Origin: Chara braunii
Taxonomy: Eukaryota > Streptophyta > Charophyceae > Charales > Characeae
Reading direction: 5' to 3'
DNA: 26,078 bases
Assembly: GCA_003427395.1 (NCBI GenBank)
Contig: BFEA01000554.1
Location: 624,314 to 650,391, forward strand
The translations under genes were made by a program, and so were the position numbers. A model generated the notes under the pieces. The model worked only from the letters and a program-made list of their open reading frames with translations. It was not told the origin of the DNA and did not search any database. This document shows, piece after piece, positions 16,121 through 25,171 of the stretch. Numbering within the stretch: the stretch's first letter is position 1; each line of letters begins with the position of its first letter.

Positions 16121-16181
16121 GTCCACCATAGCCATGGCTTCTCCCTTCACCTTCCTCTCACATGCCAAGGCTATGGTGGAC
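16121..16181. repeat. 13-bp perfect inverted repeat
   Basis: GTCCACCATAGCC at 16121-16133 is exactly complementary to GGCTATGGTGGAC at 16169-16181, with a loop of 35 bases. It could be a further small inverted-repeat element or a structured RNA. Nothing else supports either reading. Confidence 0.6.
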
Positions 16182-17290
16182 TACTAAGGGCTCTGGCCTC
16201 CTGTGCAAAAGACAACTCAAAGCAGCTATGCTCGCTGATCTTCAGGCCGCCATGCCTGACTCTGCCTCAAAGCTTCCTTGGTGCGGCACTACCCCAACTG
16301 GGGCCTTCCAGATGAGCGCCTAGCAAGGTGATGAAGATGGTGTCCACCGTAGCCACGTAGGTACCTGGCCACTCTCCTCCTTCGCCCCCTTCTTCCTCCT
16401 CCTCAAGCTGGGCTTCTCGCCATAGCCAGGCTGAGTGCCCAGCTCCTCATCGTCCTCCCAGGCAGCACTCTGAGTCCAGGCTGCCCTCTCAAGCAGACTG
16501 TCGCCCAGCCTTGCACATCGCAAATGAGGAGCTACTCCCTCCTCCAGAAGATGTAGCGGCCTACTTGCCTCTTGAGCAGTGACTTCCTGGCCGCACGGCC
16601 TCCAAGCAACCGGTACCTCCTCCCTTTCGGAGGGAAACATCATTGCAGGGTCTGATATCGTCCGTACAGGCCCTAGACACAGGCCACTTGGACTGGTAGT
16701 GGCCTACGTCTAGCCTACCGCTACTGGGCCTCTAAAAATGCCAATTTTTTGTCTTCTTCTGCTCGGCCTCGAGTACCCGTCTACCACTACTTGAGTGGTA
16801 CCAGCCTACCTGCTACTTGAGTGTTTTTCCCACTGCTCTAAGTGTCGGGGGCCTACCCCCGCTACTCGAGTGTTTTTCCCGCTGCAACCCTCAAAGTCAC
16901 AGCCACAGGTAAGTACCGGCCCTGTGGGGCCTCCAAACGAACAAGTACCCTTGCGGGTCACAGACACACTCAGGCCGACAAGCACTCAGACAGGCATGCA
17001 GACCAGCAGGCACGCACACACACAGACTTAGAAAACTCAGCAGAATGCGGGAATCTCAGCAAGGCATAAATTCCAGCGGCAAAACCCAGAAATCATCAGA
17101 GTTCTCAGTCTGTGTTTTGGCTGGTCATTACACATGGCTGAGTGGCAAAAATGGAAAATGCACCGAACCAGCGAGGTGATATATAGCCACTAGACAGTTC
17201 TATCCAAATATCAGTAGGAACTCCGGTGGCCCGTACCTGTCCCTACTACAGATACTAGACCCCACCCAGTGACTAGCCCCCCCCAGTCTG
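16182..17290. other. Unassigned GC-rich stretch
   Basis: No gene is recognised. An open frame on the minus strand at 16320-16643 (107 codons) has no recognisable domain. A short duplication is visible: GCTACT(T/C)GAGTGTTTTTCCC occurs near 16810 and 16860. A consensus-like splice donor, CAGGTAAGTA, is at about 16907-16916, but no coding exon before it is evident. Confidence 0.4.
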
Positions 17291-17298
17291 ATAGTTGT

Positions 17299-17501
17299 GT
17301 AGTTCGCAATGTATGTGGATACACGAAGGCTGTGTATGCTCCGTGTATCTATGTATGAAGATGTACAGACAGCACTGTGTGTGGAAACTTGTGTATGAAT
17401 CCCGTAGGCCATGTATAATTCGCAAGCTATGTATATGCCCGAAGGCTGTGTGTGCTCTGTGAATCAATGCATTGACATGTATAGGCAGCATCATGTGTGT
17501 A
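17299..17501. repeat. Diverged tandem duplication, period about 116 bp
   Basis: TTCGCAATGTATGTGG and the following bases near 17303 recur in altered form near 17419. Shared blocks include CGAAGGCTGTGT and the GTGTGTG-rich end. It is non-coding. Confidence 0.55.
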
Positions 17502-17549
17502 TATCGAAGAGAGAACGGGGTAAGCTGGACAAGGACCCCCCAAGGTCCG

Positions 17550-17612
17550 AACCAAGCTCGAACCCGTGACCTTGTAATGTGTAATCGAACGACTCTACCA
17601 TGTGAACGACTA
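17550..17612 (-). repeat. tRNA-like SINE remnant 1
   Basis: On the minus strand, TGGTAGAGTCG (A-box-like) is followed about 30 bases later by GGGTTCGAGCTTGG (B-box-like, at 17552-17565). The spacing suits an internal RNA polymerase III promoter. It does not fold as a sound tRNA, so a tRNA-derived SINE head or tRNA relic is the better call. Confidence 0.5.
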
Positions 17613-17842
17613 GTGGAAATGGCACGAACGTGTGATATGCCAGACTGGGGAGATCAACAGAACACCCGAGACCACAACACCCCCAAGCAACCCATGTGAA
17701 ACCCAGAACCAACATACAACACCATGAACAACCCTTGGGTGGTGCGCAGGCAGTGTCTGTAATAGCTAACCTGCGTCATCCCAAGGGTGTGTGTGTCCAG
17801 CCGTGCGTCATTCTAACGCCCTGCCGGTGTCCATGCGCAAGG

Positions 17843-17917
17843 CTACGGATTTGAACCTGCAACCTCATACCACAATGCGCATTTCCAACCGGTGCTCTAA
17901 CCACTGAGCTTACATCA
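17843..17917 (-). repeat. tRNA-like SINE remnant 2
   Basis: On the minus strand, TAAGCTCAGTGGTTAGAGCA (17893-17912) is a nearly perfect tRNA D-arm/A box, and GGTTCAAATCC (17847-17857) is a B box. The anticodon and T stems do not pair well, which argues against a working tRNA and for a SINE derived from one. Confidence 0.65.
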
Positions 17918-17934
17918 ACTGGAATACAACAACT

Positions 17935-18010
17935 TTGGTTATCAGGAAGGGAAAGCAAAGGAGAAAGGTGTTACAAACCAGTCAGGGCTCGATCCCTGGT
18001 CTGCGGGCTA
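17935..18010 (+). repeat. Possible tRNA-like remnant (B box only)
   Basis: GGGCTCGATCCC at 17985-17996 resembles a T-arm/B box. No convincing A box lies before it. It is close to remnant 2, so it may belong to a nested or inverted SINE. Confidence 0.3.
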
Positions 18011-18295
18011 CAAGCGCGCCTGCAGCCTTTGGTTGTTTTCTGCTGCAGCCCCATTTTCGCGCCACTCCCAAAATCCCCGTTGTGAAGTTTTGCGCCCAGG
18101 GCCTTGCAGACCCGGTCCCTGTTTGGCACGGCCAACCAATATATACATCGGCCGCCCGTACCATGGGGCAACCAGTTTTCAGCTACTGTGTTTGCTTTTT
18201 GTGACTTGCCCCTCCAGCATTGAGAATTGAAGACTTCGACTTTGAGACTCCACTACTTCGTCTGCTTCCGTCGAGTCCGTCAGTCATGTCGAGTG

Positions 18296-18410
18296 AGTGA
18301 GTGTGTGTGTGTGCTCTCACTCTCTCTCCCTCTCCTCTCCTTCCTCTCGCTCCCTCTCTCCTCTGCCTCTCCTTTCTCTCTCTCTATCTCCTCTGTGAGT
18401 GCGTGTGTGT
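18296..18410. repeat. Compound GT / CT-rich microsatellite
   Basis: GTGTGTG runs flank a long CT-rich tract of mixed CTC and CTT units. It is low complexity and non-coding. Confidence 0.8.
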
Positions 18411-18904
18411 GCTCAGGGCCACCTTGACATTCCCAGTAGGATTGAAAAGACAGAAAGGAAAAAGGAAAAATAAACATAACTAATCAGAGTATGCCACTCT
18501 AAGCCCCTCTTAACCCTGTCTATAGCCCTCTTGAACACCATGAACCCCAAATATGCTTTTTATGAAACAAAGACCTGTTTGTGCTGTATTTCAGATGTGC
18601 AGCATGCCCTGTGTTTTTTAACAATGTGTTTAGTTTTTTGAACTTTTTCTTTTCTTTTTACTTTTATTGTCTAGATTTCGGGGTAACGAGGTTGCACATA
18701 ATCAGTGCCTGGATAAACCAGCCGGGTCATCAAGGCTCCCACACCGAATTGTGTTTTTTTTTTAACTTTCAATTTTCAAACCCACCGTTATACAGGTACC
18801 CTACATCCATGAGCTTCCCCCCCCCCCCCTCCCTCCCCCTCTTTTTCCTCTCTCTCCAACTCTGCTTTTTTCTTTGAAAAGGGGTTAGCCCTTCCGTTTA
18901 ACTA

Positions 18905-18967
18905 AATCGGATTTGAACTCATGACGTGTTTATAAACAGTTACATGTGTGTACCATGCAGCCACAGT
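18905..18967 (-). repeat. tRNA-like SINE remnant 3
   Basis: On the minus strand, GTGGCTGCATGGTAC (A-box-like, 18950-18964) is followed by GAGTTCAAATCC (B-box-like, about 18909-18920). The spacing is similar to remnant 1. The structure is degenerate. Confidence 0.4.
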
Positions 18968-18975
18968 TGCCTGTT

Positions 18976-19883
18976 GAAGGGACTAAGGGCAACTCTGCGA
19001 CCTATTGTCTGTATAGGGGATGCTGGATCGACTTCCAGTATGGTCGACTCTGGCACACATTAGCCCTGTACTAATCACAGGATCCTACAATGGCAAAATC
19101 TGATTTCTGGGTTGGAAAGTGGCAGGATGGATGGTCATGTGCGATCAAAGGAGAGCCTCCATACAATGTGAGGAACGGAATCAGCCTGGACGTATGGTCC
19201 CCCACCAAGGCAGTTCTAAATGTTTGTTGGCGAGGCCATCTCCCGTTTAGGGTGCTAATAAGGGTGTCACAATGTCACATACCATTTGCCAGAGGCTGAG
19301 GTGGCTGCGGAAAGAAACTTAGTCGTGCAAAAACAAAGGGGCCATTGATCAGAATCACCCCCACAGTTCACAATCAATCCACCGGTTCAGGTTGGTGGCC
19401 GCAGAAAAACACTGCAGCTGCCCACATAACTGTCATTGTCATGATTACCATCTGACAGTTCAAGAAGCTGCAGTTCTTGTTTTTGGTTTGTTTGTTTTTG
19501 TTTCAGAGTGGTGTCAATCTGCCACCTGGCGACTATTCGACTGCACCGTGCCCCCTCGCGTAACGATGCGAACTGCAGGCCCATTGGAGGCACTCGTGGT
19601 TTTAGCCATGAGGCAGAAGATACTCAGTGCAGGACATTGGGGATGATCAGTGAACCCTGGGGTGCTGCTTCACGGAAGGGTAGATACTAAATAGCACAAG
19701 TAACATGAATGCCTTCGCACATGGATGCGTCTACAGCGGGCTATTGACAGTCTGGGGGTACCTTTCACACCCTGGCCAGATCTGCCGACAGGAAAAGAAC
19801 CTATGGGTGTCAGATTATCAATCCAAGAGACCACTGAAAAGGGGTGGGCTAACAAGGGTGGTTTTGAAAGGTGATATAAGTGC
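18976..19883. other. Unassigned stretch
   Basis: No recognised gene, RNA or repeat. Short open frames, for example 19090-19299 plus (69 codons), have no identifiable domain and no supporting context. Confidence 0.4.
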
Positions 19884-20063
19884 TTTAAACCACCAGTACT
19901 TGACCCATACATTGGACGCGGGCCCCTCACCGCGACTTTCAGATGCTGTAAGCGCGACAAAGGGCATTGATGAGATTTCTCAACAGCCGCCCGGCCCCGA
20001 AAGTCGCAGCACGTTAGCGTCAGGGGCCCGAGGCCGAGGTGTGGGCCAAGTACTGGTGATCTA
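19884..20063. mobile_element. MITE-like element, family A, copy 3 (180 bp)
   Basis: The ends TTTAAACCACCAGTACTTG (19884-19902) and CAAGTACTGGTGATCTA (20047-20063) are inverted repeats. Inside, GCGACTTTC and GAAAGTCGC form a second complementary pair. The right end abuts copy 4. Confidence 0.7.
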
Positions 20064-20282
20064 GACCACCAGTACCTCCGAGCCTCTTTTTGCTGATGCA
20101 GATTTCCCCTGGGGCAAGGCAAACTTTTGTGGAAACGCCTGCGCGGCGTTTTTTTTTTCTTTTCCTGGCTGGCGCCACCAGCCATTTTGGTCCGGTACTA
20201 CCGGTAGCTCTGTTCACCAGAAATCTGTGGATTGCTCGATTTCCATTCTCTAGTTTGCCTGGGCGAGGTGCTGGTGGTTTAG
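20061..20282. mobile_element. MITE-like element, family A, copy 4 (222 bp)
   Basis: The ends CTAGACCACCAGTACCTCCG and CGAGGTGCTGGTGGTTTAG are inverted repeats with few mismatches. Its interior (GGCTGGCGCC, then CCAGCCATTTTGG) matches the reverse complement of copy 1 near 1171-1204, so copies 1 and 4 are the same subfamily in opposite orientation. Confidence 0.7.
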
Positions 20283-20662
20283 GTGCCAGCTTTTGCAAGG
20301 CAATAGCCTTCCTTCTGGTGGCAATAAAAAATCGACTCCAAAGAATCTACATCTAGACCAACAGTGAACATGTGATGGCTTTCTCCATGAATTTCTCCAT
20401 GGTATGGACTACATCTTCGACTTTCCTGCCAGCTTTACGCTATGGGGCTACACGGTCTATCGAGCCATGCAGCATGGGGCTGGCCGAGGCGGCTGGCAAG
20501 CGCTGAAAAGTTGCTTCACTTGAAGGCCCATTAGGACTCTCTTCAACCTGCTCATGGCTAGATCACCCGGTTTTGGGTCATATTGATACAACTATCTACA
20601 ATTTCATTACGCTTATGCCTTTACATTGCCCAAGGGTTTAAGCTTGCTGTATCAGTTTACTC
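20283..20662. other. Unassigned stretch before the adapter junction
   Basis: No gene or repeat is recognised. Its link to sequence after 20700 is not trustworthy because a library adapter separates them. Confidence 0.4.
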
Positions 20663-20700
20663 CTGTCTCTTATACACATCTAGATGTGTATAAGAGACAG
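20663..20700. other. Nextera mate-pair junction adapter (artefact)
   Basis: CTGTCTCTTATACACATCT is followed directly by its reverse complement AGATGTGTATAAGAGACAG. These are two Tn5 mosaic ends in the exact arrangement of the Nextera mate-pair circularisation junction. Translated on the minus strand it gives the SYTHLDVYKRQ peptide, typical of adapter-contaminated database entries. It is not genomic, and the sequences on each side may not be neighbours. Confidence 0.97.
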
Positions 20701-20821
20701 GGAGTAGGGTGTGGGCCTGGAAGTGCAAAAGGGGTGTGCCAAGGATTTTTGGAAAGTGGGGGTGGAGTCCCAGGTCGGAACTGAGATCTTCGGTGGCAAG
20801 GTTCAGGGGCATAGATGCAAT
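20701..20821 (-). repeat. Fragment of the same LTR family
   Basis: It matches 1683-1802 of the 3' LTR closely, with a few differences (for example AGTAGGGTG against AGTGAGATG, and one missing base). It starts exactly at the adapter and stops at an N followed by (GA)n. It could be a real truncated LTR copy or a chimeric join. Confidence 0.85.
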
Positions 20822-20822
20822 N

Positions 20823-20917
<95 letters not shown>
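20823..20917. repeat. (GA)n / (GACA)n microsatellite
   Basis: A GA run to about 20898 is followed by three AGAGAC units. It is directly preceded by N at 20822. Confidence 0.9.
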
Positions 20918-20945
20918 TAACAAAGTGGTTCTGCTTGGGCTGCAG

Positions 20946-22214
20946 GGCACATTCAGTATTGGGTCATGGTGGCCCATTACTAATGGACCGATTGACTATT
21001 GAGGCGATCCGCAAGGCATCTGGCTTCCTTCCTCTGGAGATTCTTTCCATGGTAAGTCTGCGAAACCCCTTGCCCTAGTACCCTAGTTAGCAAATTTCAC
21101 GCTTGTTGCTCGCACCTTCTAGTATTCGGAGCTTGGAGCACTGTTGGTTTGGGTTTTCGGAGGAGGCTGGCTTGAGAATCTGCGGGGCATTAGATTGATT
21201 GCCGGAGAAGGTACTCATGCAAGGACCTAAGCACGTTAAGGAGAGGAGACAATTCAATGAAATTTGAGATCGTGGGAATTGGAGAAACAACTCCATGGTG
21301 GTACCAAGGAGAATTCATTGATCCCAATGCATCTCGTAGTAAAAACGAATTACGAACTCGTCCTGAATATATTGCTTGTGACAGTCAATCTCTCTCCTTC
21401 TCTTTGAAATTTCTGTGGAAGTGCTGCAAGCCTGCAACCTATACCACTGTGCTTGACTGGTGTGTTAGGCTTTTGTGAAAGCAGTACAATAGTACCGCGA
21501 TACTCGGAATTGTGCTTCGCTCCTTTGGTAACTACCGTCTTCACCCGAATAGAACGCCTGGTAATTATTGCCGTATCTGGACTGAAAGTTGCACCAAATA
21601 CAGCTATAATGACCGGGCGTTCTATTCGGGTGAAGACGGTAGTACGAGTGTTGACGAAGTACACATGACGTACACACACGCACAATCGCAGTTCCAACTG
21701 CATGCAGATGAACACGTCAAGCAGTTTCAGGTTTGGATAAGAGAGATGACTGGAAGAAGTGACTGCCGTCTTCACCCCCGAATAGAACGCTTGGTAATTG
21801 TGGCCGTATCTGGACCGAAAGTTGCATCGAGTGCAGATATAATGACCGGGTGTTCTATTTGGGTGAAGACGGTAGGCTGCTGTGAAAGCAGTACAGTAAT
21901 TGTTGACAAAGTCCACATGACGTACACACACGCATAGTCGCATTTCCAACTGCATGAAGATGAGCACGTCAAGCAGTGTCAGTTTCCGGTAAGAGCTGTG
22001 AGTAGAAGAATTGATAGCTGCCTAAGAGCAGCAGCTGCTGACTAAACGAAGTGGCCGCTTTCCTTGTGCAGGTAATTGCCTTCGCTCGGTTGAATTACGT
22101 TGATGAAGATGTCCTCAGTGTCTTCCAAGAGCTCATTTATGCAAATCTGTCCAAGTTCAGGATCTGGCAGCTCTCTGAGATTGCATGGTATGCAGCGATG
22201 CGCCTTTCAATGCA
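20946..22214 (+). CDS. Two exons of a RAP/FAST-like or OPR helical-repeat protein (partial)
   Basis: Exon one is 20946-21051, after the acceptor TGCAG and before the donor ATG|GTAAGT. Exon two starts at 22072 after TTCCTTGTGCAG, with the branch-point-like CTGACTAA at about 22038. Both splice ends are phase 0, so the reading runs from LPLEILSM into VIAFARLNYVDEDV. The joined peptide holds two helical repeats of about 37 residues. They align on the pattern F-x-x-x-E/Q-I/L-x-x-I/M-x-x-A-x-x-R-L (GFLPLEILSMVIAFARL and KFRIWQLSEIAWYAAMRL). Such repeats occur in RAP/FAST-kinase-like and octotricopeptide proteins that bind RNA in mitochondria or chloroplasts. The right end is uncertain, with GT donors near 22215 or 22217. 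Upstream exons would lie across the adapter artefact. Confidence 0.5.
21532..21642. mobile_element. Hairpin MITE, family B, copy 2 (111 bp)
   Basis: It runs from CTACCGTCTTCACCCGAATA to TTCGGGTGAAGACGGTAG, with near-complementary arms of about 38 bases. It is inside the intron. Confidence 0.88.
21649..21985. repeat. 85-bp direct duplication around hairpin copy 3
   Basis: TGTTGACGAAGTACACATGA at 21649 recurs as TGTTGACAAAGTCCACATGA near 21901. Both are followed by CGTACACACACGCA, CAACTGCATG and CACGTCAAGCAG. The two copies bracket the hairpin at 21763-21875. GTGAAAGCAGTACA also recurs, near 21476 and 21882. Confidence 0.8.
21763..21875. mobile_element. Hairpin MITE, family B, copy 3 (113 bp)
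   Basis: It has the same arms as copy 2 with scattered substitutions and a CCC insertion (CTTCACCCCCGAATAGAACG). It lies in the intron about 120 bp after copy 2, in the same orientation. Confidence 0.88.
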
Positions 22215-22409
22215 GTGTATACTCATTGGATCATGTTTGGAGTTGGAGACTTGGAGTTCAAGCCACCGGTGTTTTTTTCTCCCTTCTTCTCCTGAACACA
22301 GCTCACCCTCATTATAGCTAGACGGGACAGGAAAAAAAGAGCTTGTCACAAGTTGTCAGTGCTCTTGTGTACATTAATGACCACGGTGCATTGTGTTGCG
22401 CCGGGAAGA

Positions 22410-22470
22410 TGGGTGTAACAGTAACTTTAACTCACCGCTGGGTGTAACAGTAACTTTAAGTTACTGCTGC
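22410..22470. repeat. 30-bp tandem duplication
   Basis: GGGTGTAACAGTAACTTTAA occurs twice about 30 bases apart, followed by GTTACTG, which pairs with CAGTAAC to form a short hairpin. It is non-coding. Confidence 0.7.
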
Positions 22471-22486
22471 TGTGTTTTTTTTGGAG

Positions 22487-22656
22487 TTAAACCACCAGTA
22501 CATATGCCCCAGCCAACTTGAGAATCATGATTGAGCGAGTCTCTCCAAAAATATCATACGGTCAGGGCAACCAGACCAAAATGGCTTGCGATGCCAGCCA
22601 AAACTAAAACAAAAATTCAGCGCTGGCATTTCAGCAAAGCTTGGCGTGCAGTGTGA
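22487..22656. mobile_element. MITE-like element, family A, copy 5 (truncated)
   Basis: It begins GTTAAACCACCAGTACATA and includes ACCAAAATGGCTTGCGATGC, CAGCCAAAACT and TTGGCGTGCAGTG, which match the order of blocks in copy 1. The opposite terminal repeat is not found, so this copy is probably truncated. Confidence 0.55.
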
Positions 22657-23480
22657 ATCCTCTAAGGTTTCCCAACACTGAGCTACTAGCACATTGCACT
22701 GCTGCGCAGCACTTTTTGTTTGATTTTATGTTTCTGTTTGTTACACTTCGTTTCTGCTGTTTTTTTCCTGCCCAGCATTTGCCTAATAAAATTAAATAAA
22801 TTAATAATATCATTGGAGATCCACACTGCTGAGGCACATGCTTGATCTGATAGTTAAACGGAAGGTATGAAAACAAAAGCAGTGAGGTGGGGGGGGGGGA
22901 GGAGGGGAGTGGGCAAGGTAACATAACTTTGCACACAAAAGGGACATGGGAATGGCAACAAGATATGATACCAAAAGCAGGAAGAAGATAGTGGGTGGGG
23001 TAGCGGAACTCTGTAACGCGCAGATCAGCATGGGCCCTGGATTGAATCGCGCGCACGAGGGGAGAAACGGCCCCAAGTATTTATGTGCTACAGTCAATGC
23101 CTGATGCGGCCGATCCCGTCTGGACTCGAAAGGGAAGCGCCGGCCAGAAAAGGAATATGATGGGTGACATCCTGGGAAGTCCAGGTACTGCGCGTTGGTT
23201 GGAAAGAAAAAAAAATAGTGAGCGAAGTAACATAACTTTGCAGCACAGAAGAAGCATATGGAGTTATGAACAACCACTTAAGGGATAGCAACAGAACAAT
23301 ATTGAACTGCTTTTTTTTTTTTTTTTCACACACATTGAGGCTTGAGCCAACGGCAAGCAAAACCTTGACAGAGTTGACAACTTGACATTGCTGTTTTTTA
23401 TTTTCTTTTGACTGAAAGATGTCTTTGCAAGGCATAAGGCCCTCGGCCAGGTTGTCTGTCTAAGGGCCCTGAGCCCGCTG
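22657..23480. other. Unassigned stretch with short direct repeats
   Basis: GTAACATAACTTTGC occurs at 22918 and again at 23227. A G-run lies at about 22888-22899 and a T-run at about 23311-23326. Minus-strand frames here are Cys/Phe/Pro-rich by composition and have no recognised domain. Confidence 0.45.
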
Positions 23481-23539
23481 GGAAAAGGACTTACCCTGGT
23501 TGTAACTGTCCTGCACTCACCCTAATTGAAGGCGGGCCC

Positions 23540-24138
23540 TGGTCACGGCCTCCAGAATTGAGGCCATCGTGGGTCGCTGCATACAGCGACGGCAACCAAC
23601 CTGTAGGCCCGATCGGTTGCAGAAGCTGGGGTCCGGACATATGCTGAGGCCCTGGACCTTTACAGTTGAGCCCAGACACATTCTGGGAGGGCCCTGGTCG
23701 CGGCCATCTTGCGTTGCTGCATACAGCGTCTTCAACCAACCTGTAGGCCCGATCGGTTGCAGAAGCTGGGGCCCGGACATATGCTGATTTCCTGGACCCT
23801 TACAGTTGAGCCCAGGCACATTCTGGAAGGGCCCAGGGGCGCAGCTACTCGGACAGAGGCCGCGCAGTCCTCAAGCTGCCACCGCCAGCCAGCATCTCCA
23901 AAAAAGCCTCCAGAATTGAGGCCATCGTGGGTTGGTTATCCCCGTAGTCGGTTGCTGCATACAGCATCTGCAACTGACCTGTTGGCCCGATCGGTTGCAG
24001 AAGCTGGAGCCCAGACATATGCTGAGGCCCTGGACCCTTAGCCCCAGGCGCATTCTGGAAGGGCCCATGGGTGCGGCTACTGGCACAGAGGTCGCGCAGT
24101 CCTGAAGCTGCCACGGCCAGCCAGCATCTGCACAAAAG
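23540..24138. repeat. Three-unit tandem array, possibly coding on minus strand
   Basis: GATCGGTTGCAGAAGCTGG occurs at 23611, 23751 and 23989, giving periods of 140 and 238 bp. The longer spacing includes an extra block (GCGCAGTCCT, CAGCCAGCATCT) that itself occurs twice, near 23855 and 24095. On the minus strand every unit can be read as QHMSG-x-QLLQPIGPTG followed by LYAAT, but in different frames, so a single ORF is not supported without splicing. The protein family is not recognised. Confidence 0.65.
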
Positions 24139-24689
24139 GAAAGTACAGCCAGGCACTTCCTCATTCTTGCCACTGGCTGGCTGGTGTGAGTGCTGCTGGA
24201 CTGCACGCTCGAGAGCATATGTGCTGGAAGAGAGCCGGGGGTGAGAGGACGCTGGTGGGGCGCACAAGAAGCTGCTGGGCGCAGCGAGGCCAAGCGGTGG
24301 CCATAGCCAGGCCGCTGGGGAGATGGCACATACCTAGTGATGGTGGGCATGGTCGGCCAAGCCGAAGTCTTCGTTCGTCATCTGGCAGCTGCACTCCGTG
24401 AAGACCTGTTATCGTCATAGGTTGATAGGCTAGTCTAGGTGTGCTGTCTGATTGTAGTCTGGGCACCGAGCGCCATATAGAAGAGCGCCATAAAGGTGCT
24501 TACATTTGTCAATTGAGTTCCTTGCTTTGCTCTTATTTGGTGTATATTTTGGTGCATTCTGCTCCCTGATCGAGCACATGACTTTCTGGCTTTCAATGGG
24601 ATGATGCAACTTGGTTTCTGTACTTCACATTGCTCATTTTCCTTGCATCTCGATCGCCTGAAGCTTGAGGGAAGCTCACTGCGAGCTTG
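24139..24689. other. Unassigned stretch
   Basis: Open minus-strand frames continue from the array to about 24466 but show no known domain. Nothing further is recognised. Confidence 0.35.
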
Positions 24690-25000
24690 CTAAGCAGCAG
24701 ATGGACTGGTTAGGCTTTGAATCTCTCTTTCGGAAGTATTTGTCCAGTTTCAGAAAAGGCTATTTAGTATTTAGTAAGTATATTATTTAGATTGGCCTAC
24801 TTGTACCGGAGTTAGGCGCCGTGTTCACCTCCTTAACTCTAGTCGTCAACTTATATTGGAAGTCCTTCGGGATGAAAAGGCTATGTGGGGAGCCCCAAGC
24901 AGCAGGTGGACTTCGTAGGGCTTGGTGGATACCTCTTTGGAAAGTATTCATTCATTTTCATTAAAAAAGGCTATTTAGTATTTACTATTTAATACCTAGT
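24690..25000. repeat. Diverged duplication, period about 203 bp
   Basis: AAGCAGCAGATGGACT near 24693 recurs as AAGCAGCAGGTGGACT near 24897. Both are followed by AAGTATT and by AAAGGCTATTTAGTATTTA. It is non-coding. Confidence 0.65.
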
Positions 25001-25060
25001 TGCCTGGGACACGGTTGTCAAGTGTCCTTGTGGGGTCAGCCGTGTCCCTGTGGGATCCGA

Positions 25061-25171
25061 CTAGCGTCTTCACCCAAATAGAACGCCCGGTCATTATAGC
25101 TGTATTTGGGCCAACTGCCAGTCTAAATACAGCGATGATAACCGGGCGTTCTATTCGGGTGAAGACGGTCG
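25061..25171. mobile_element. Hairpin MITE, family B, copy 4 (about 111 bp)
   Basis: GCGTCTTCACCCAAATAGAA on the left mirrors TTCTATTCGGGTGAAGACG on the right. It is bracketed by a short direct repeat, TAGTTGCCTGGGACA followed by TGGTTG, at about 24998 and 25217. Confidence 0.88.

Larger units (their letters stand above)
21052..22071 (+). other. Intron between the two exons (1020 bp)
   Basis: It begins GTAAGT and ends TTCCTTGTGCAG, with CTGACTAA about 30 bases before the end. It contains two family B hairpin MITEs and an 85-bp direct duplication. This gives the best evidence in the window for spliceosomal splicing. Confidence 0.55.

Noticed and set aside
16320-16643. Minus-strand ORF of 107 codons
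   Set aside because: No recognisable domain, no splice context, no homologous copy in the window. Left as unassigned.
16907-16916. Splice donor CAGGTAAGTA as evidence for a gene
   Set aside because: A good donor match, but no coding exon precedes it and no matching acceptor with a sensible exon was found.
17843-17917. A functional tRNA gene
   Set aside because: The D arm and B box are good, but the anticodon and T stems do not pair, so a SINE-type relic is more likely.
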